Shown here: positions 29,374 to 37,710 of the stretch, piece after piece
How the letters are laid out: the number at the start of each line of letters is the position of its first letter
How positions within the stretch are numbered: the first letter of the stretch is position 1
DNA from: Isosphaeraceae bacterium EP7
GTDB taxonomy: Bacteria; Planctomycetota; Planctomycetia; Isosphaerales; Isosphaeraceae
DNA length: 40,894 nucleotides
NCBI GenBank assembly: GCA_038400315.1
Contig: CP151670.1
Location: 1 to 40,894, forward strand
Reading direction: 5' to 3'
Translations under genes and position numbers: made by a program
The notes under the pieces: model-generated
Seen by the model: the letters and a program-made list of their open reading frames with translations, nothing else
Database searches by the model: none
Told to the model about the DNA's origin: nothing

Positions 29374-29790
29374 TCAGGCCACGAGGGCCGGCTTGGGGAA
29401 GTCGAGGTAGATGATCTTGGAGAACTCGCCGTCGGAGGTCGCCTCCACGCGGCCGACGACGATCGAGACGGTTCCCGCCGCGGTATCCAGGTCGCCGGCG
29501 TCGTTGACATAGACCAAGGCGCCGCAGCTGAGCCCAGAGACGTTGAAGCCCGAGATGTAACCTCTCCGCATGATGCCGGCCGCCTGCCCGGGCGAGACGC
29601 CGCGGAGGTTCACACCGATTGGATTTTTCTTGCCCGACACCGTGAGGGCTGCGACGCCGACTTTGCCGGTGGCGAGCAGATACCCGCACTTGCCCGCGGC
29701 CATCGCCTCGGCCGGGACGTGGGTGTAGAGCTCGCAGTTAGGGAAGTTGGTCGGGTTCAGATTGTTCGCATCGAACGTGATCACAGCCAT
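29374..29790 (-). CDS. Capsid decoration/stabilising protein
   Basis: A 138-aa beta-rich protein with AAAGGGG before its ATG (29790). Its repeated short strands (CGYLLATGKVGVAALTVSGK, SIVVGRVEATSDGEFSKIIY) and position between scaffold and major capsid protein fit head decoration proteins of the DUF2190/gpD-like type. Length is in the usual 100-150 range. Specific family not confirmed. Confidence 0.65.
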   Translation of the reverse strand: MAVITFDANNLNPTNFPNCELYTHVPAEAMAAGKCGYLLATGKVGVAALTVSGKKNPIGVNLRGVSPGQAAGIMRRGYISGFNVSGLSCGALVYVNDAGDLDTAAGTVSIVVGRVEATSDGEFSKIIYLDFPKPALVA

Positions 29791-29816
29791 TGAATCGCCC
29801 CTTTCCGAGCGTGAGG

Positions 29817-30566
29817 TCAGATGCCGCCGAGCCGGCCGTTCTGGAAATACTTCTCGACCCGCGAGCCCATCGGCGCGGGAACCGGTCGTGAGCCGGACGA
29901 TGCCGACTGGTGGCCCCTGGGGAGACCAGGTGCTGCCTGAGCCTGCCCCGGCCTGAGGCTGGGCAGGAACTCGGCCCACTGCTTCGCCGCGTGGTCGGCG
30001 AGCCTGATCGGCTGGCCGTCCTCGCCCTCGCGGGGGACGACGTAGGCGACCTTGGCGTCCCTGGCCCCGACCTTCTCGTCCCTGATCTCGAACCGGAGAT
30101 CGGCGGCGAGCGTGGACAGGACCCTGGGATTGAAGCCGCCGACCTCGGCGACGGTGCGAAGCTCCTCGGCCCGCTCCATTCGAGAGGCCCTCTCGGCGGC
30201 GGCCTTGCCGTCCTCGATGGCCTTCGTCAGCTCTTCGGCCTTGCCGAGCTTGCGGTAGTGGTCGAGGGCCTCGATGTCCTTAGCGGAGGCCACGACCGAG
30301 CCGGCGGGCACCCTGCCCTCGGCCTGGGCGAGCTTCTCGCGGGCCTCGGTCAGCTCGCGGTGGAGGTCGCGGGCATAGCCGATGGCGTCGTTCTCGCGGG
30401 CCTTGAGCTGGTCGGCGAACCCGCTCGCCTCGGAGGCCTTGAGCCTCCTGGCCTCGGCGGCCTCCAGCTTGGCCAGCTTGTCGCCGACGATCTTCAGTTC
30501 GGCGGTCGGATCGGCGACGGCTCCGCCGCCTCCCCCGTCCGCGTCGGGGTTCAATCGGATGATCAT
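29817..30566 (-). CDS. Scaffolding protein
   Basis: A 249-aa protein with a long coiled-coil (about 25-130: KIVGDKLAKLEAAEARRLKA, KARENDAIGYARDLHRELTE, AREKLAQAEGRV) and a C-terminal basic, Pro-rich tail (GSRPVPAPMGSRVEKYFQ). This is the typical design of phage scaffolds, which bind the inside of the capsid shell during assembly and then leave. It overlaps the portal gene by ATGA. No protease domain is present, so a separate or host protease would be needed if it is cleaved. Confidence 0.72.
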   Translation of the reverse strand: MIIRLNPDADGGGGGAVADPTAELKIVGDKLAKLEAAEARRLKASEASGFADQLKARENDAIGYARDLHRELTEAREKLAQAEGRVPAGSVVASAKDIEALDHYRKLGKAEELTKAIEDGKAAAERASRMERAEELRTVAEVGGFNPRVLSTLAADLRFEIRDEKVGARDAKVAYVVPREGEDGQPIRLADHAAKQWAEFLPSLRPGQAQAAPGLPRGHQSASSGSRPVPAPMGSRVEKYFQNGRLGGI

Positions 30567-32146
30567 GATTCCACCTCGTTAGGAGCGTCGATTGAGGAGT
30601 CCGAGGCGGGATTGAGTGCGGCCTTCTCGGCCGAGGCCGCCGCGATCTCGCCGTCGTCGAAGCCCGTCCGCCGCATGGCGATGGCCAGCGGTACGCCCGC
30701 CGACACCAGGGCGCCTAAGGCCGATGCCCTGGCCTGCTCGTCTGCGATGCGGTCGGCCTCGTCGAGCCCAAAGACCGGCCTGGAGCCGATCGAGTGGTCG
30801 AGCGTGCCGGCCCGGTAGCTTTCCAGGCCGAAGCCCTCATAGCCGGCATACCCCTCGAAGCCGCCGATCGCGGCGGCCATCTGGTGGGCCCGGACCAGGG
30901 CGTCGTCGTAGCTCGCCCTGCGTCCGAGCACCTTGGCCTCGGCGGGCTGTCGTGCAATCCGCAGGGCCTCGCCGCTGGCGTCCCCGCTGGCACGCAGGCG
31001 GTCGAATCGCAGCTCGGGGAAGTCGCGCTCGATCTCGGCGGAGAGCCCGGCGATCGAGGCCACCACGTCGGCGATGTTGAGATTGGTGACCAGGGCCGTG
31101 GGAGTCCCCGCCCCCTCGCCCAGCCAGATCGCCGGATGCTGGTCGCGCCCGGGATCGGACCGCCCCTCGGCCTGCGTGGCGGCGAACTGGCTGACCGGCC
31201 CCGACTTCGGGGCGGGCATCGTGACCCCGACGGACGGCTGCTTGGCCGGGAACGCCCACGGGGCATTCGCCATCCGCCGCACGAAGTCGTTCAGGACCGA
31301 GGCCTGATCGTCCACCTCGAAGATCTTGCCCCGCTCGGCGTGCAGCTCCGACCACCCCGCCCCGGCCCCGACGTCGAGGTGCTGGGCCCAGACGAACGGG
31401 ACGAACCCGTAGGGCAATACCCACTCGACGCCCTCGGGCCCCCAGGCGTACGGGGCGTCGTCACGCGTCGTGCGATAGAGGACGTCGTCGCCGTCCCCCC
31501 GCTCGACCACCTTGGCATAGCGGGCCGTCCGCCCGGGGTACTCCGGGTCGGGCCGGTCCTCCTGGAAGGTGTAGCCCCGGACGTTGCCGCCGCGGTCCAG
31601 CTCGAAGTCGACCAGCTTGCGGGGGTCGACCGGGACGAGCGTGACGCGGCCCTTGGCCGGGTCGTTGTGGACCTCCATCGGTGCGTCGCCCATCACGGCG
31701 CCGTACCGGCCCCAGATCGACTTGCCCGTCTGCCAGTTGGAGTCCCGCCAGAGCCGAGACAGGGCCAGGCGTAACGCGGGGCTCGCCCCGGCGATCGGCA
31801 ACGCGGCACGGGTCACCGACCCGTCGCCGGCCGCGGTGTCGAGCGGGCCGCCCATCAGGTGGGTGGCCCAGAACTCGCCCAGTCGGTAGCTCGGGTTGTA
31901 GATCGAGCGGATCGAGCGGTAGAGGCCGAGCCTCGACCGCATGGCGGGCGCGAGGCCGTTGAGGACGTCGCGATAGACCGAATTCTCGTACAGGCCCCAG
32001 TAGACCTGGTAGCGTTGGAGCCGGGCCTCATAGGACGCGAAGTCGCCCCGGCCCCCCGCCCCTCGCGAGGTGGAGAACGACGACTCGCGGAACGCGTTGA
32101 GCCCCGCCCGGATCCCGGTCATGAATCGCCCCAGCATGTTGGCCAT
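30563..32146 (-). CDS. Phage portal protein
   Basis: A 527-aa protein forming the ring through which DNA is packaged. Seen: an N-terminal region followed by the conserved-type segment with YRSIRSIYNPSYRLGEFWAT, a beta-rich domain with RVTLVPVDPRKLVDFELDRG, the long helical core (VASIAGLSAEIERDFPELRF), and a helical C-terminal crown (RASYDDALVRAHQMAAAIGG). The size suits large portals. The ATG at 32146 is set by a TGATG overlap with terminase; the upstream part of the open frame is antisense-like. Adjacent terminase makes the assignment firm. Confidence 0.85.
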   Translation of the reverse strand: MANMLGRFMTGIRAGLNAFRESSFSTSRGAGGRGDFASYEARLQRYQVYWGLYENSVYRDVLNGLAPAMRSRLGLYRSIRSIYNPSYRLGEFWATHLMGGPLDTAAGDGSVTRAALPIAGASPALRLALSRLWRDSNWQTGKSIWGRYGAVMGDAPMEVHNDPAKGRVTLVPVDPRKLVDFELDRGGNVRGYTFQEDRPDPEYPGRTARYAKVVERGDGDDVLYRTTRDDAPYAWGPEGVEWVLPYGFVPFVWAQHLDVGAGAGWSELHAERGKIFEVDDQASVLNDFVRRMANAPWAFPAKQPSVGVTMPAPKSGPVSQFAATQAEGRSDPGRDQHPAIWLGEGAGTPTALVTNLNIADVVASIAGLSAEIERDFPELRFDRLRASGDASGEALRIARQPAEAKVLGRRASYDDALVRAHQMAAAIGGFEGYAGYEGFGLESYRAGTLDHSIGSRPVFGLDEADRIADEQARASALGALVSAGVPLAIAMRRTGFDDGEIAAASAEKAALNPASDSSIDAPNEVES

Positions 32147-33567
32147 CAGCCCCGCCAATCGTCGAAGGGATTGTCGGAGTAGCCGACCGCCCGCAGGCCG
32201 GCGTGGTGCATGACGCCGTATCGGAAGGCGTCGTAGGAGTCGTCGCCGCCGACCCCGTCGTCGTCGGTGTCCACCTTCCGGACCTTCTCCGGCTGGGCCG
32301 GGTCGTGCTCCATCGCCGGCAGGCACTCGATGAGCCTCGGGCACCGCTCGGAGATGAACAGCGTCGGGGGGATGCCCCGCTCGGGATCGCCCAGCCGTTT
32401 AAGGATTGTGCCGGCCCCGTTGATCCGGTCGTTGATCGCCCGCTCGAGGACCAGCCCGGCGTCCTCGTAGTCCTCGGCGATCGTCCGGCCGTTGCGGTCC
32501 TTGCTGAAGACGTCGTGGCCGGCGACGGTGGCCAGCACCCGGTGCGGCTCGATGCCGTTGCGGCCGAGCATGTCGCGGATGGCCGATGCGTGGGTCTCGG
32601 GGAGGGCCCGGCGTTCCGCATGCTCGTCGAGGGCGTAGATGTTGCCGTCGCCGTCGGAGCCCATCAGGTAGCAGGCGGTGTAATGGGTGAAGCCGTAGTC
32701 CAGGGCCAGCCAGACGTCCCATTCCAGCGGCACATCGAACGCCGGCAGGACGTGGAGATCGGCCCGCCAGGTGGTGAAGAACTGGCCGGCGGCGATGTCC
32801 CAGTCCCCGTACCGCCAGGCCCGCAGCTGCCAGCCGGTGAGTCGGTCGAGCACCTTGCGGTAGCCGGGATTGGTGGCCCGATTGTCGTCCACGGTGGCCG
32901 GGATGAACCGGGTCTCGTGCTCGGCCCCCTTGCGGGCCGGGGAGACGAACCGACGCTTGTACCAGGCGTGGCCGATGCCGCCGGGGTTGGTGGTCGAGTA
33001 GATCCGGGGCCGCCAGCCGGGCTTGCTGGTCCGGTTGCATGTCTGGATCGCCTTGTATTTGGAGGAGGTCAGCGTCGTCGCTTCCTCGACCCCGATGGTG
33101 TCGTATTCCAGCCCGAGATACTTGTCGATGTCCTTCTCATTCTGGAAATGACCGGTCACGATCCGGCTGCCGTTGGGGAACCGGAGCTGGCCCTTCGTCG
33201 GCACGTAGTCGTATTCCAGGCCGCCGATGACCTTGGGCAACAGGTCTTCCATCCCCTCGGTGTTGGACCGGCCGACCTTCCTGAGCAGCAGGCACTTCAG
33301 CCCGGGATAGCGTTGGCAGTCGTCGGCGGCCATCTGGGCCATCATCCAATGGCTCTTGCCCCCGCCTCGCGCCCCGCCGTAGCCAACCTCGTCGGGGCCG
33401 TCGGGGCGGTCGCATTCGCGGGCGGCGGCCGAGGCCCTCAGCTGCTTCGGCTGGAGCGGGCACCCCGCCCGGATCAGGTTCGACACCAAGTCCGGGGGGC
33501 AGCCGGCGTCGCGTGCCGCAGCGGCGAACCGGTCGAAGGCCAGAGCCGCGAGAGCATTGCCGGCCAT
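32146..33567 (-). CDS. terL: Terminase large subunit
   Basis: A 473-aa packaging motor/nuclease. Seen: Walker A GGARGGGKS at about 64-72, Walker B TIGVEE at about 156-161 (E is the catalytic glutamate), coupling motif STTNPGG near 190-196, and the RNase H-like nuclease with D289 in LALDYGFTH and acidic DDSYDAFRYG near 446. All main motifs are intact, so it should be functional. It overlaps the portal start (TGATG) and lies 16 bp after the small-terminase-like gene. DNA cutting mode (pac or cos) cannot be read from this. Confidence 0.95.
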   Translation of the reverse strand: MAGNALAALAFDRFAAAARDAGCPPDLVSNLIRAGCPLQPKQLRASAAARECDRPDGPDEVGYGGARGGGKSHWMMAQMAADDCQRYPGLKCLLLRKVGRSNTEGMEDLLPKVIGGLEYDYVPTKGQLRFPNGSRIVTGHFQNEKDIDKYLGLEYDTIGVEEATTLTSSKYKAIQTCNRTSKPGWRPRIYSTTNPGGIGHAWYKRRFVSPARKGAEHETRFIPATVDDNRATNPGYRKVLDRLTGWQLRAWRYGDWDIAAGQFFTTWRADLHVLPAFDVPLEWDVWLALDYGFTHYTACYLMGSDGDGNIYALDEHAERRALPETHASAIRDMLGRNGIEPHRVLATVAGHDVFSKDRNGRTIAEDYEDAGLVLERAINDRINGAGTILKRLGDPERGIPPTLFISERCPRLIECLPAMEHDPAQPEKVRKVDTDDDGVGGDDSYDAFRYGVMHHAGLRAVGYSDNPFDDWRG

Positions 33568-33583
33568 CGACTCCCCCCATCCG

Positions 33584-33943
33584 CTACGGCGAAGGCTCAG
33601 GGCCGTAGATCTTGGCGAGCCGCTCGGCGAAGGCCGCGTCCGTGATGTGAACGTGCAGCCCGGCCTGCGAATCTTCGGGGTCCGTCGCGACCCTCGGCTT
33701 GCCCAGGATGCGGTCGATCAGGTAGGCCCCAGCCTTGAAGTCGGGCGGACGGGTATAGACCCGGACTTCGCCGTCCTTGCCGGCCTCGGCGACGACAACT
33801 CCGTCGGCGAGTTCGAACATGCGGTCGATGATCGACGGCAGCCGGTCGGCGATCTTCCGCTCGGACTTGGCGATTGTCCCGGCGAATTTCTCCGCCTTGG
33901 GCGGCCGGCCGGCGCCGGGACGTGACCCTCCGGTGCCGCTCAT
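33584..33943 (-). CDS. Terminase small-subunit-like protein
   Basis: A 119-aa protein with a basic AT-hook-like start (GGSRPGAGRPPKAEKF), a helical middle (IADRLPSIIDRMFELADGVV) and a C-terminal part with DPEDSQAGLHVHITDAAFAE. This plan, next to TerL, fits a DNA-recognition subunit, sometimes annotated as a terminase small subunit in planctomycete phages. It is not a classical TerS with a visible HTH; the following 75-aa HTH gene may supply that function. Confidence 0.6.
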   Translation of the reverse strand: MSGTGGSRPGAGRPPKAEKFAGTIAKSERKIADRLPSIIDRMFELADGVVVAEAGKDGEVRVYTRPPDFKAGAYLIDRILGKPRVATDPEDSQAGLHVHITDAAFAERLAKIYGPEPSP

Positions 33944-33972
33944 GGCGAAATCCTCCGGGAGAATTCAAGAAT

Positions 33973-34200
33973 TCAATCGCGCGACCGGCCCGGATTTCGG
34001 GCGGCCTCCCTGACGAGGCGGATGGAGCGGTCGATGTCCGCGAGGAATTCCGGGGGGATCAGGGCCATTCGACGTTGCAAGGTACGCCTGTGGCAGCCGG
34101 CCTTCTTGGCGGCCGCGGACATCGTGACGTCCCCGCGCATGCGAACATCGCGATAGGCGACAAGGTCGCGGGCGATTCGATCGAGCTGCTTGACGGTCAT
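33973..34200 (-). CDS. Small HTH protein, terminase-associated
   Basis: A 75-aa basic protein with an HTH-like segment (TMSAAAKKAGCHRRTLQRRM) similar to the Fis/TerS-type N-terminal helix-turn-helix. The ATG at 34200 has GGAG 8 nt upstream. It is the first gene of the virion operon, so it may be the true small terminase, a late-gene regulator, or both. The longer N-terminal extension to 34239 lacks support. Confidence 0.6.
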   Translation of the reverse strand: MTVKQLDRIARDLVAYRDVRMRGDVTMSAAAKKAGCHRRTLQRRMALIPPEFLADIDRSIRLVREAARNPGRSRD

Positions 34201-34288
34201 TTCGCACGCTCCACGCCCGGCAAAGACTCCCCCCTGCATATATTCGTGAGAATGCGTCAGAGATTATCCATTCTCTTTTCCACAAGAC

Positions 34289-34316
34289 TTGACGTGATAA
34301 CATCTTACCCTAAAAT
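34289..34316 (+). promoter_or_regulatory. Promoter for the divergent regulator
   Basis: TTGACG (34289-34294) and TAAAAT (34311-34316) with 16-bp spacing, a good sigma-70-type promoter, 39 nt before the ATG at 34355. The whole 34240-34330 stretch is AT-rich compared with the module. Confidence 0.7.
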
Positions 34317-34354
34317 TGGATAGGACACTAACTCAGGCGAGCAGGGGTCTATCC

Positions 34355-35260
34355 ATGCCGATTGCCTCGCTGACGACGGCCCAGGCCGACCCGGGCGTCA
34401 TAGGGCACAAGGTCCAACGCCTCCTCGACGCGATGGCAGGCCTGCCCATGATCGCGCCCGTTGGAAGGCTAGCCTCCGAGATGGGGTGGCCTGCCCGCGT
34501 CCTCTGCCGGGTCCTCGACGAGGCCGAGGCCCTCCACAGGCTCCAGCGATGGGACGACTGCCCCGACGGGCCGGCGGCCATCATCTCGCCGTCCGAAATG
34601 GCCGCTCGGGGCCTCGCCCCCGGCGACGACGGACGTTGGATCAAGGAAAGCTCCAGATCCTACCGGGGCCGGCGGCACGCCAACGACCCGGTGCGGGAGT
34701 CGGAGCTGTTCGCCGGCGGCTGTGTCGGCGGATGGGAATCGACCGCCGGCGTCCATTCGGGGTTCACCGGCGGCTTCGACATCCTGCCCGGTAAGGGCCC
34801 TTCCCCGCTCGACCTGATGATCGCGGCCGAGGATCTGGCCGATGCCCCACTCGTTGAGGATGAGCCGGACAGGTCGAGAGGCGGCCGGCCGGCGGACCTA
34901 TCATCCCTCAAGGGCATGGCAGGCCGTACGGGCTCTCTGCCTCCCCTGACTCTCGTCGGGGAAGGTGGGATCTGGTGCGGCCCGCAACCTCGTCAGGTCG
35001 GAACCGAGAAGAACTGGGTTGGCCGTCGGGTCGATGGACGCGGCTACGTCACCGCCAGAGGCAAGGTCGAGGAGTCTGCCAGGATTGCCCCCCACTGCCC
35101 GGGGTGCGGCGGCCGGGAACTGTCCGTGGCCGAGTTCTGCGTCCGGTGCTCTTCTCCGGCGACGGGCACGGCAAACTCGAGTAGTAAGACGAGGCGGATG
35201 AGGGAGGAATATGACGAGCACCAGAGCGAACGGGCGATGCTGCACCTTGTTCTAAGGTGA
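34355..35260 (+). CDS. Winged-helix and zinc-ribbon regulator divergent from terminase
   Basis: A 301-aa protein. The ATG at 34355 has AGGGG 8 nt upstream and a clear promoter. The N-terminal part (about 1-60: VIGHKVQRLLDAMAGLPMIA, GRLASEMGWPARVLCRVLDE) fits a winged helix. A long Gly/Pro/Ser-rich middle follows (about 90-230). Near the C-terminus, CPGCGGRELSVAEFCVRC is a zinc-ribbon motif with four cysteines. It could be a transcription regulator of late genes. It is followed by a hairpin. It is not a recognised family as a whole. Confidence 0.65.
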   Translation: MPIASLTTAQADPGVIGHKVQRLLDAMAGLPMIAPVGRLASEMGWPARVLCRVLDEAEALHRLQRWDDCPDGPAAIISPSEMAARGLAPGDDGRWIKESSRSYRGRRHANDPVRESELFAGGCVGGWESTAGVHSGFTGGFDILPGKGPSPLDLMIAAEDLADAPLVEDEPDRSRGGRPADLSSLKGMAGRTGSLPPLTLVGEGGIWCGPQPRQVGTEKNWVGRRVDGRGYVTARGKVEESARIAPHCPGCGGRELSVAEFCVRCSSPATGTANSSSKTRRMREEYDEHQSERAMLHLVLR

Positions 35261-35272
35261 GCCTGGGCATTC

Positions 35273-35307
35273 AACCCGGTCGATGTCATGGCACAGCGGA
35301 CCGGGTT
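35273..35307 (+). terminator. Terminator hairpin after the regulator
   Basis: AACCCGGT (35273-35280) pairs perfectly with ACCGGGTT (35300-35307), 13 nt after the stop. The following bases TAACTGG give little T-run. The rest of the gap to 35441 holds nothing convincing. Confidence 0.5.
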
Positions 35308-35441
35308 TAACTGGTCGGACTAACGATGGAGCAAGGAGCGGGATGAGCCCGATTGGCAGAGTTCTTGTGCGACACGGATTTCGCGCCGTAACATGACGAA
35401 TCCGGATACTCGATCTTGCTCGGCCGAATGTAGGGGCATTT

Positions 35442-35784
35442 ATGGACGAATCGGCAATCCTCATCTCGGTGCGCGCCGCAGACCCCCGACAGGCAAACCA
35501 ACTCGCAGAGTCGCTTCCAGACGGTCTCGGGCGTCTCGGTAGAGAGGCAACGAGAGCGTTCGGACACGCAAGATCTGGGCGCCTCGCTCGCCCTGATCTT
35601 CGGCGCCCCGGCCGCCGTCGCGTTGGCGAAGGGGATCGCAGCCTTCCTGAGTAAGTATCAGTCGGCCTCGGTCACGATCCGAACCGGGCGGGGCGAGGTT
35701 GTGTTGGAGAATGTGACGAGCCAAACGGCCCTGGAGGCGCTCAAGGAGGCTCTCCGCGCAGGCGGATCCCAGGGGCCGATCTGA
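35442..35784 (+). pseudogene. EACC1 (effector-associated constant component) gene with apparent +1 frameshift
   Basis: The N-terminus (MDESAILISVRAADPRQANQ then LAESL) is in one frame, and the rest is in another: VSVERQRERSDTQDLGASLA, LIFGAPAAVALAKGIAAFLS, SASVTIRTGRGEVVLENVTS, ending TGA at 35782-35784. The joined product matches the pattern of EACC1, a small component found beside caspase and other effector genes in NTP-dependent bacterial conflict systems. The break falls at about 35517-35519 (CTTCCAGAC): dropping one C restores the full protein. Either a frameshift mutation, a sequencing error, or +1 recoding. A caspase gene follows 12 bp later, as expected for the family. Confidence 0.65.
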
Positions 35785-35796
35785 AAATCGAATAAA

Positions 35797-37710
35797 ATGT
35801 CAAAGACGCATTTTTTAGCGGTGATCCTCGGCGCCAAGGAATTCCCCGACGCCCCCGGGTTCACCTCGGACCTGGCCTTCGAGAGATCTCGCGACCTGTT
35901 CAAGAAATATGCGGCGGCGGACCTTGGAGTCCGGTTCGCGGGCTTCCGCGCCAAGGCTGAGCAGATGCAGTCCGCCGACGGCCTGGACTTGTTCAACTCC
36001 GATCGGTCCGCCGACGACCAGGACGCCATGATCGGCCGCTTCCTCAAAGGACGCCTCGAACGCCTGAAGGCCGAGGGGAAGGAGGACATCACGCTCCTGC
36101 TCTATTACGTCGGCCACGGCGCGTTCAGCGGGCAGGACTTCTACTTCGCGGTGAAGAAGACCAGGGCCGAGAACCCGCTCGCATCGAGCTTCATCGGGAA
36201 GACCCTCGCCGAGACGGTCAAGCGAGAGGCCGCTTGGATCAGGTTGTGCGCGATCCTGGATGCCTGCTTCTCCGCGGAGGCCGCCCGCCTATTCCTCGGG
36301 TCCGGGGACGAGGCCGCCGCGAGGTCCTTCGTTAAACGCGGCATCTCCCTGCTGTGCTCGGCCCCGAGTAACGCGGTGAGCTACATCCTCCCGGACAGTT
36401 CGGGCACCGCGTTCACCGACGGTTTCGTCTCGGCTCTCCGCGAAGGGGTCGCGTCCGGCGATCAGTTCCTAACCCTCCGCCAGCTGAAGGACCTCGCTTC
36501 TCGCAAGATCGAATCACGCAAGGAAGATTTGAAAGCGCGTCTCGACGAAAGAGCGGTCGCCGACTATGACCCGCCCGACCCCCAGCTCCACTCACCGAGT
36601 CAGCCGGGTGGTGACCTCGCGGATGTCCCCTTATTCCCGAACCCCGCACGTGTCGCCTCGCAGTCGTCGGGAGACCGTACGGAGCCTTCAGGGCCTGTCG
36701 CTCGGACAGAGACCACGGGGCAGAGCCCCGATCCTCCCGGTAATGACGTCTCGGCTCTCCTCGAGAAAAAGATGAAGCTCGTGGAGGCGAAACGAACGGA
36801 GAGGCAGAAGAATGTTGAGGATCTGATGAGGCGGCAGGAGGAGGCTAGGGTCGAGGTGAGAGAAGAAGTCGAGGGCATTCACGAGCGTGTGCTCGACGCG
36901 ACCCGCATCGCGAAGTGGCTCGATCAGCTGAAGACACGACTCCAGAAAGAAGACGAGGCAGCGGCCACAGACTTCCAGCGCCTCTCCGCCATCGGCAAGG
37001 AATTGCCGAGTCGATCGAAGGTGTTTAAGGAGGATCTCCGCCGCGTCAGACTCGCGAGCGAGCGTGCGTCTGCGCGACGGCTCGCCGCGAAGCAGATGAC
37101 TGCACCGGCGACCACGACGCTTGTCGCGCACTACGATTACAGCACTCGCGAGTCCTCCCAGCGTGTGCCGTTCGCCTCGTGGGTGGAATCGAAGCTGAGC
37201 GAAGCGGCGGATCGTCGCGTGCGGTCGATGAGGTGGAACTGGGCTCGGGCTGCGTGGCGATGGGCAAAGGATGCGTTCACTTCATACTGGCCGATACTCG
37301 CCCTCTGGCCCTATTTCGGGTTCCTGATCTGGTGTGGGCTCGCTTCGCCGCTGTTCTGGGGTTCCACCGAGTCGCTCTTGAGCAAGGTGCTCGCGAGAAT
37401 CCAAAACATCTACATCCTAGGAATCTACATCGTCCCAGGCGCGTTCCTATTCTTTGGGTGTATATCCATCAGTAAAAAATCCGTCGATGAATTTACAGTC
37501 GGATGCATTAGCGCCTTCGTCGGTGCTCTCCTTCTCTTTTTGGGAGTTAAGTTGACCCTAGAATGGGGATATGGCGCATTGATGATCCCCCAAAAGTTGG
37601 CGAAACTATCGACGATGACCGGTTTTCTGATCGGTATCGCTCATCTAGTTTTAATCCTTTTGGGGCCCGGTATCGTCACCCTCGCCCTATCGAAGCGCGA
37701 CAGATGGTGA
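35797..37710 (+). CDS. Membrane-anchored caspase-like effector
   Basis: A 637-aa protein. N-terminal C14-like caspase domain (about 1-230) with H107 in LYYVGHGAF and C157 in AILDACFSAEA. A Pro/Ser-rich linker (about 245-310) follows, then a long coiled-coil (about 315-430: LLEKKMKLVEAKRTERQKNV, RRQEEARVEVREEVEGIHER). Then come several transmembrane helices from about residue 490 (FGFLIWCGLASPLFWG, IYIVPGAFLFFGCISI, FVGALLLFLGVKLTL, LIGIAHLVLILLGPGIVTLAL). Caspase plus coiled-coil plus membrane domain suggests a membrane-located death effector released or activated on infection. It is directly downstream of EACC1 and coupled to it. No proteolytic maturation site is visible. Confidence 0.85.
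   Translation: MSKTHFLAVILGAKEFPDAPGFTSDLAFERSRDLFKKYAAADLGVRFAGFRAKAEQMQSADGLDLFNSDRSADDQDAMIGRFLKGRLERLKAEGKEDITLLLYYVGHGAFSGQDFYFAVKKTRAENPLASSFIGKTLAETVKREAAWIRLCAILDACFSAEAARLFLGSGDEAAARSFVKRGISLLCSAPSNAVSYILPDSSGTAFTDGFVSALREGVASGDQFLTLRQLKDLASRKIESRKEDLKARLDERAVADYDPPDPQLHSPSQPGGDLADVPLFPNPARVASQSSGDRTEPSGPVARTETTGQSPDPPGNDVSALLEKKMKLVEAKRTERQKNVEDLMRRQEEARVEVREEVEGIHERVLDATRIAKWLDQLKTRLQKEDEAAATDFQRLSAIGKELPSRSKVFKEDLRRVRLASERASARRLAAKQMTAPATTTLVAHYDYSTRESSQRVPFASWVESKLSEAADRRVRSMRWNWARAAWRWAKDAFTSYWPILALWPYFGFLIWCGLASPLFWGSTESLLSKVLARIQNIYILGIYIVPGAFLFFGCISISKKSVDEFTVGCISAFVGALLLFLGVKLTLEWGYGALMIPQKLAKLSTMTGFLIGIAHLVLILLGPGIVTLALSKRDRW

Noticed and set aside
28442-29410. 322-aa plus-strand frame antisense to the capsid gene
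   Set aside because: The capsid gene has a perfect ribosome-binding site and operon context.
30794-31774. 326-aa plus-strand frame antisense to portal
   Set aside because: Same composition effect over a well-supported portal gene.
32203-33645. 480-aa plus-strand frame antisense to terminase
   Set aside because: The minus-strand terminase carries Walker A, Walker B and nuclease motifs; the mirror has none.
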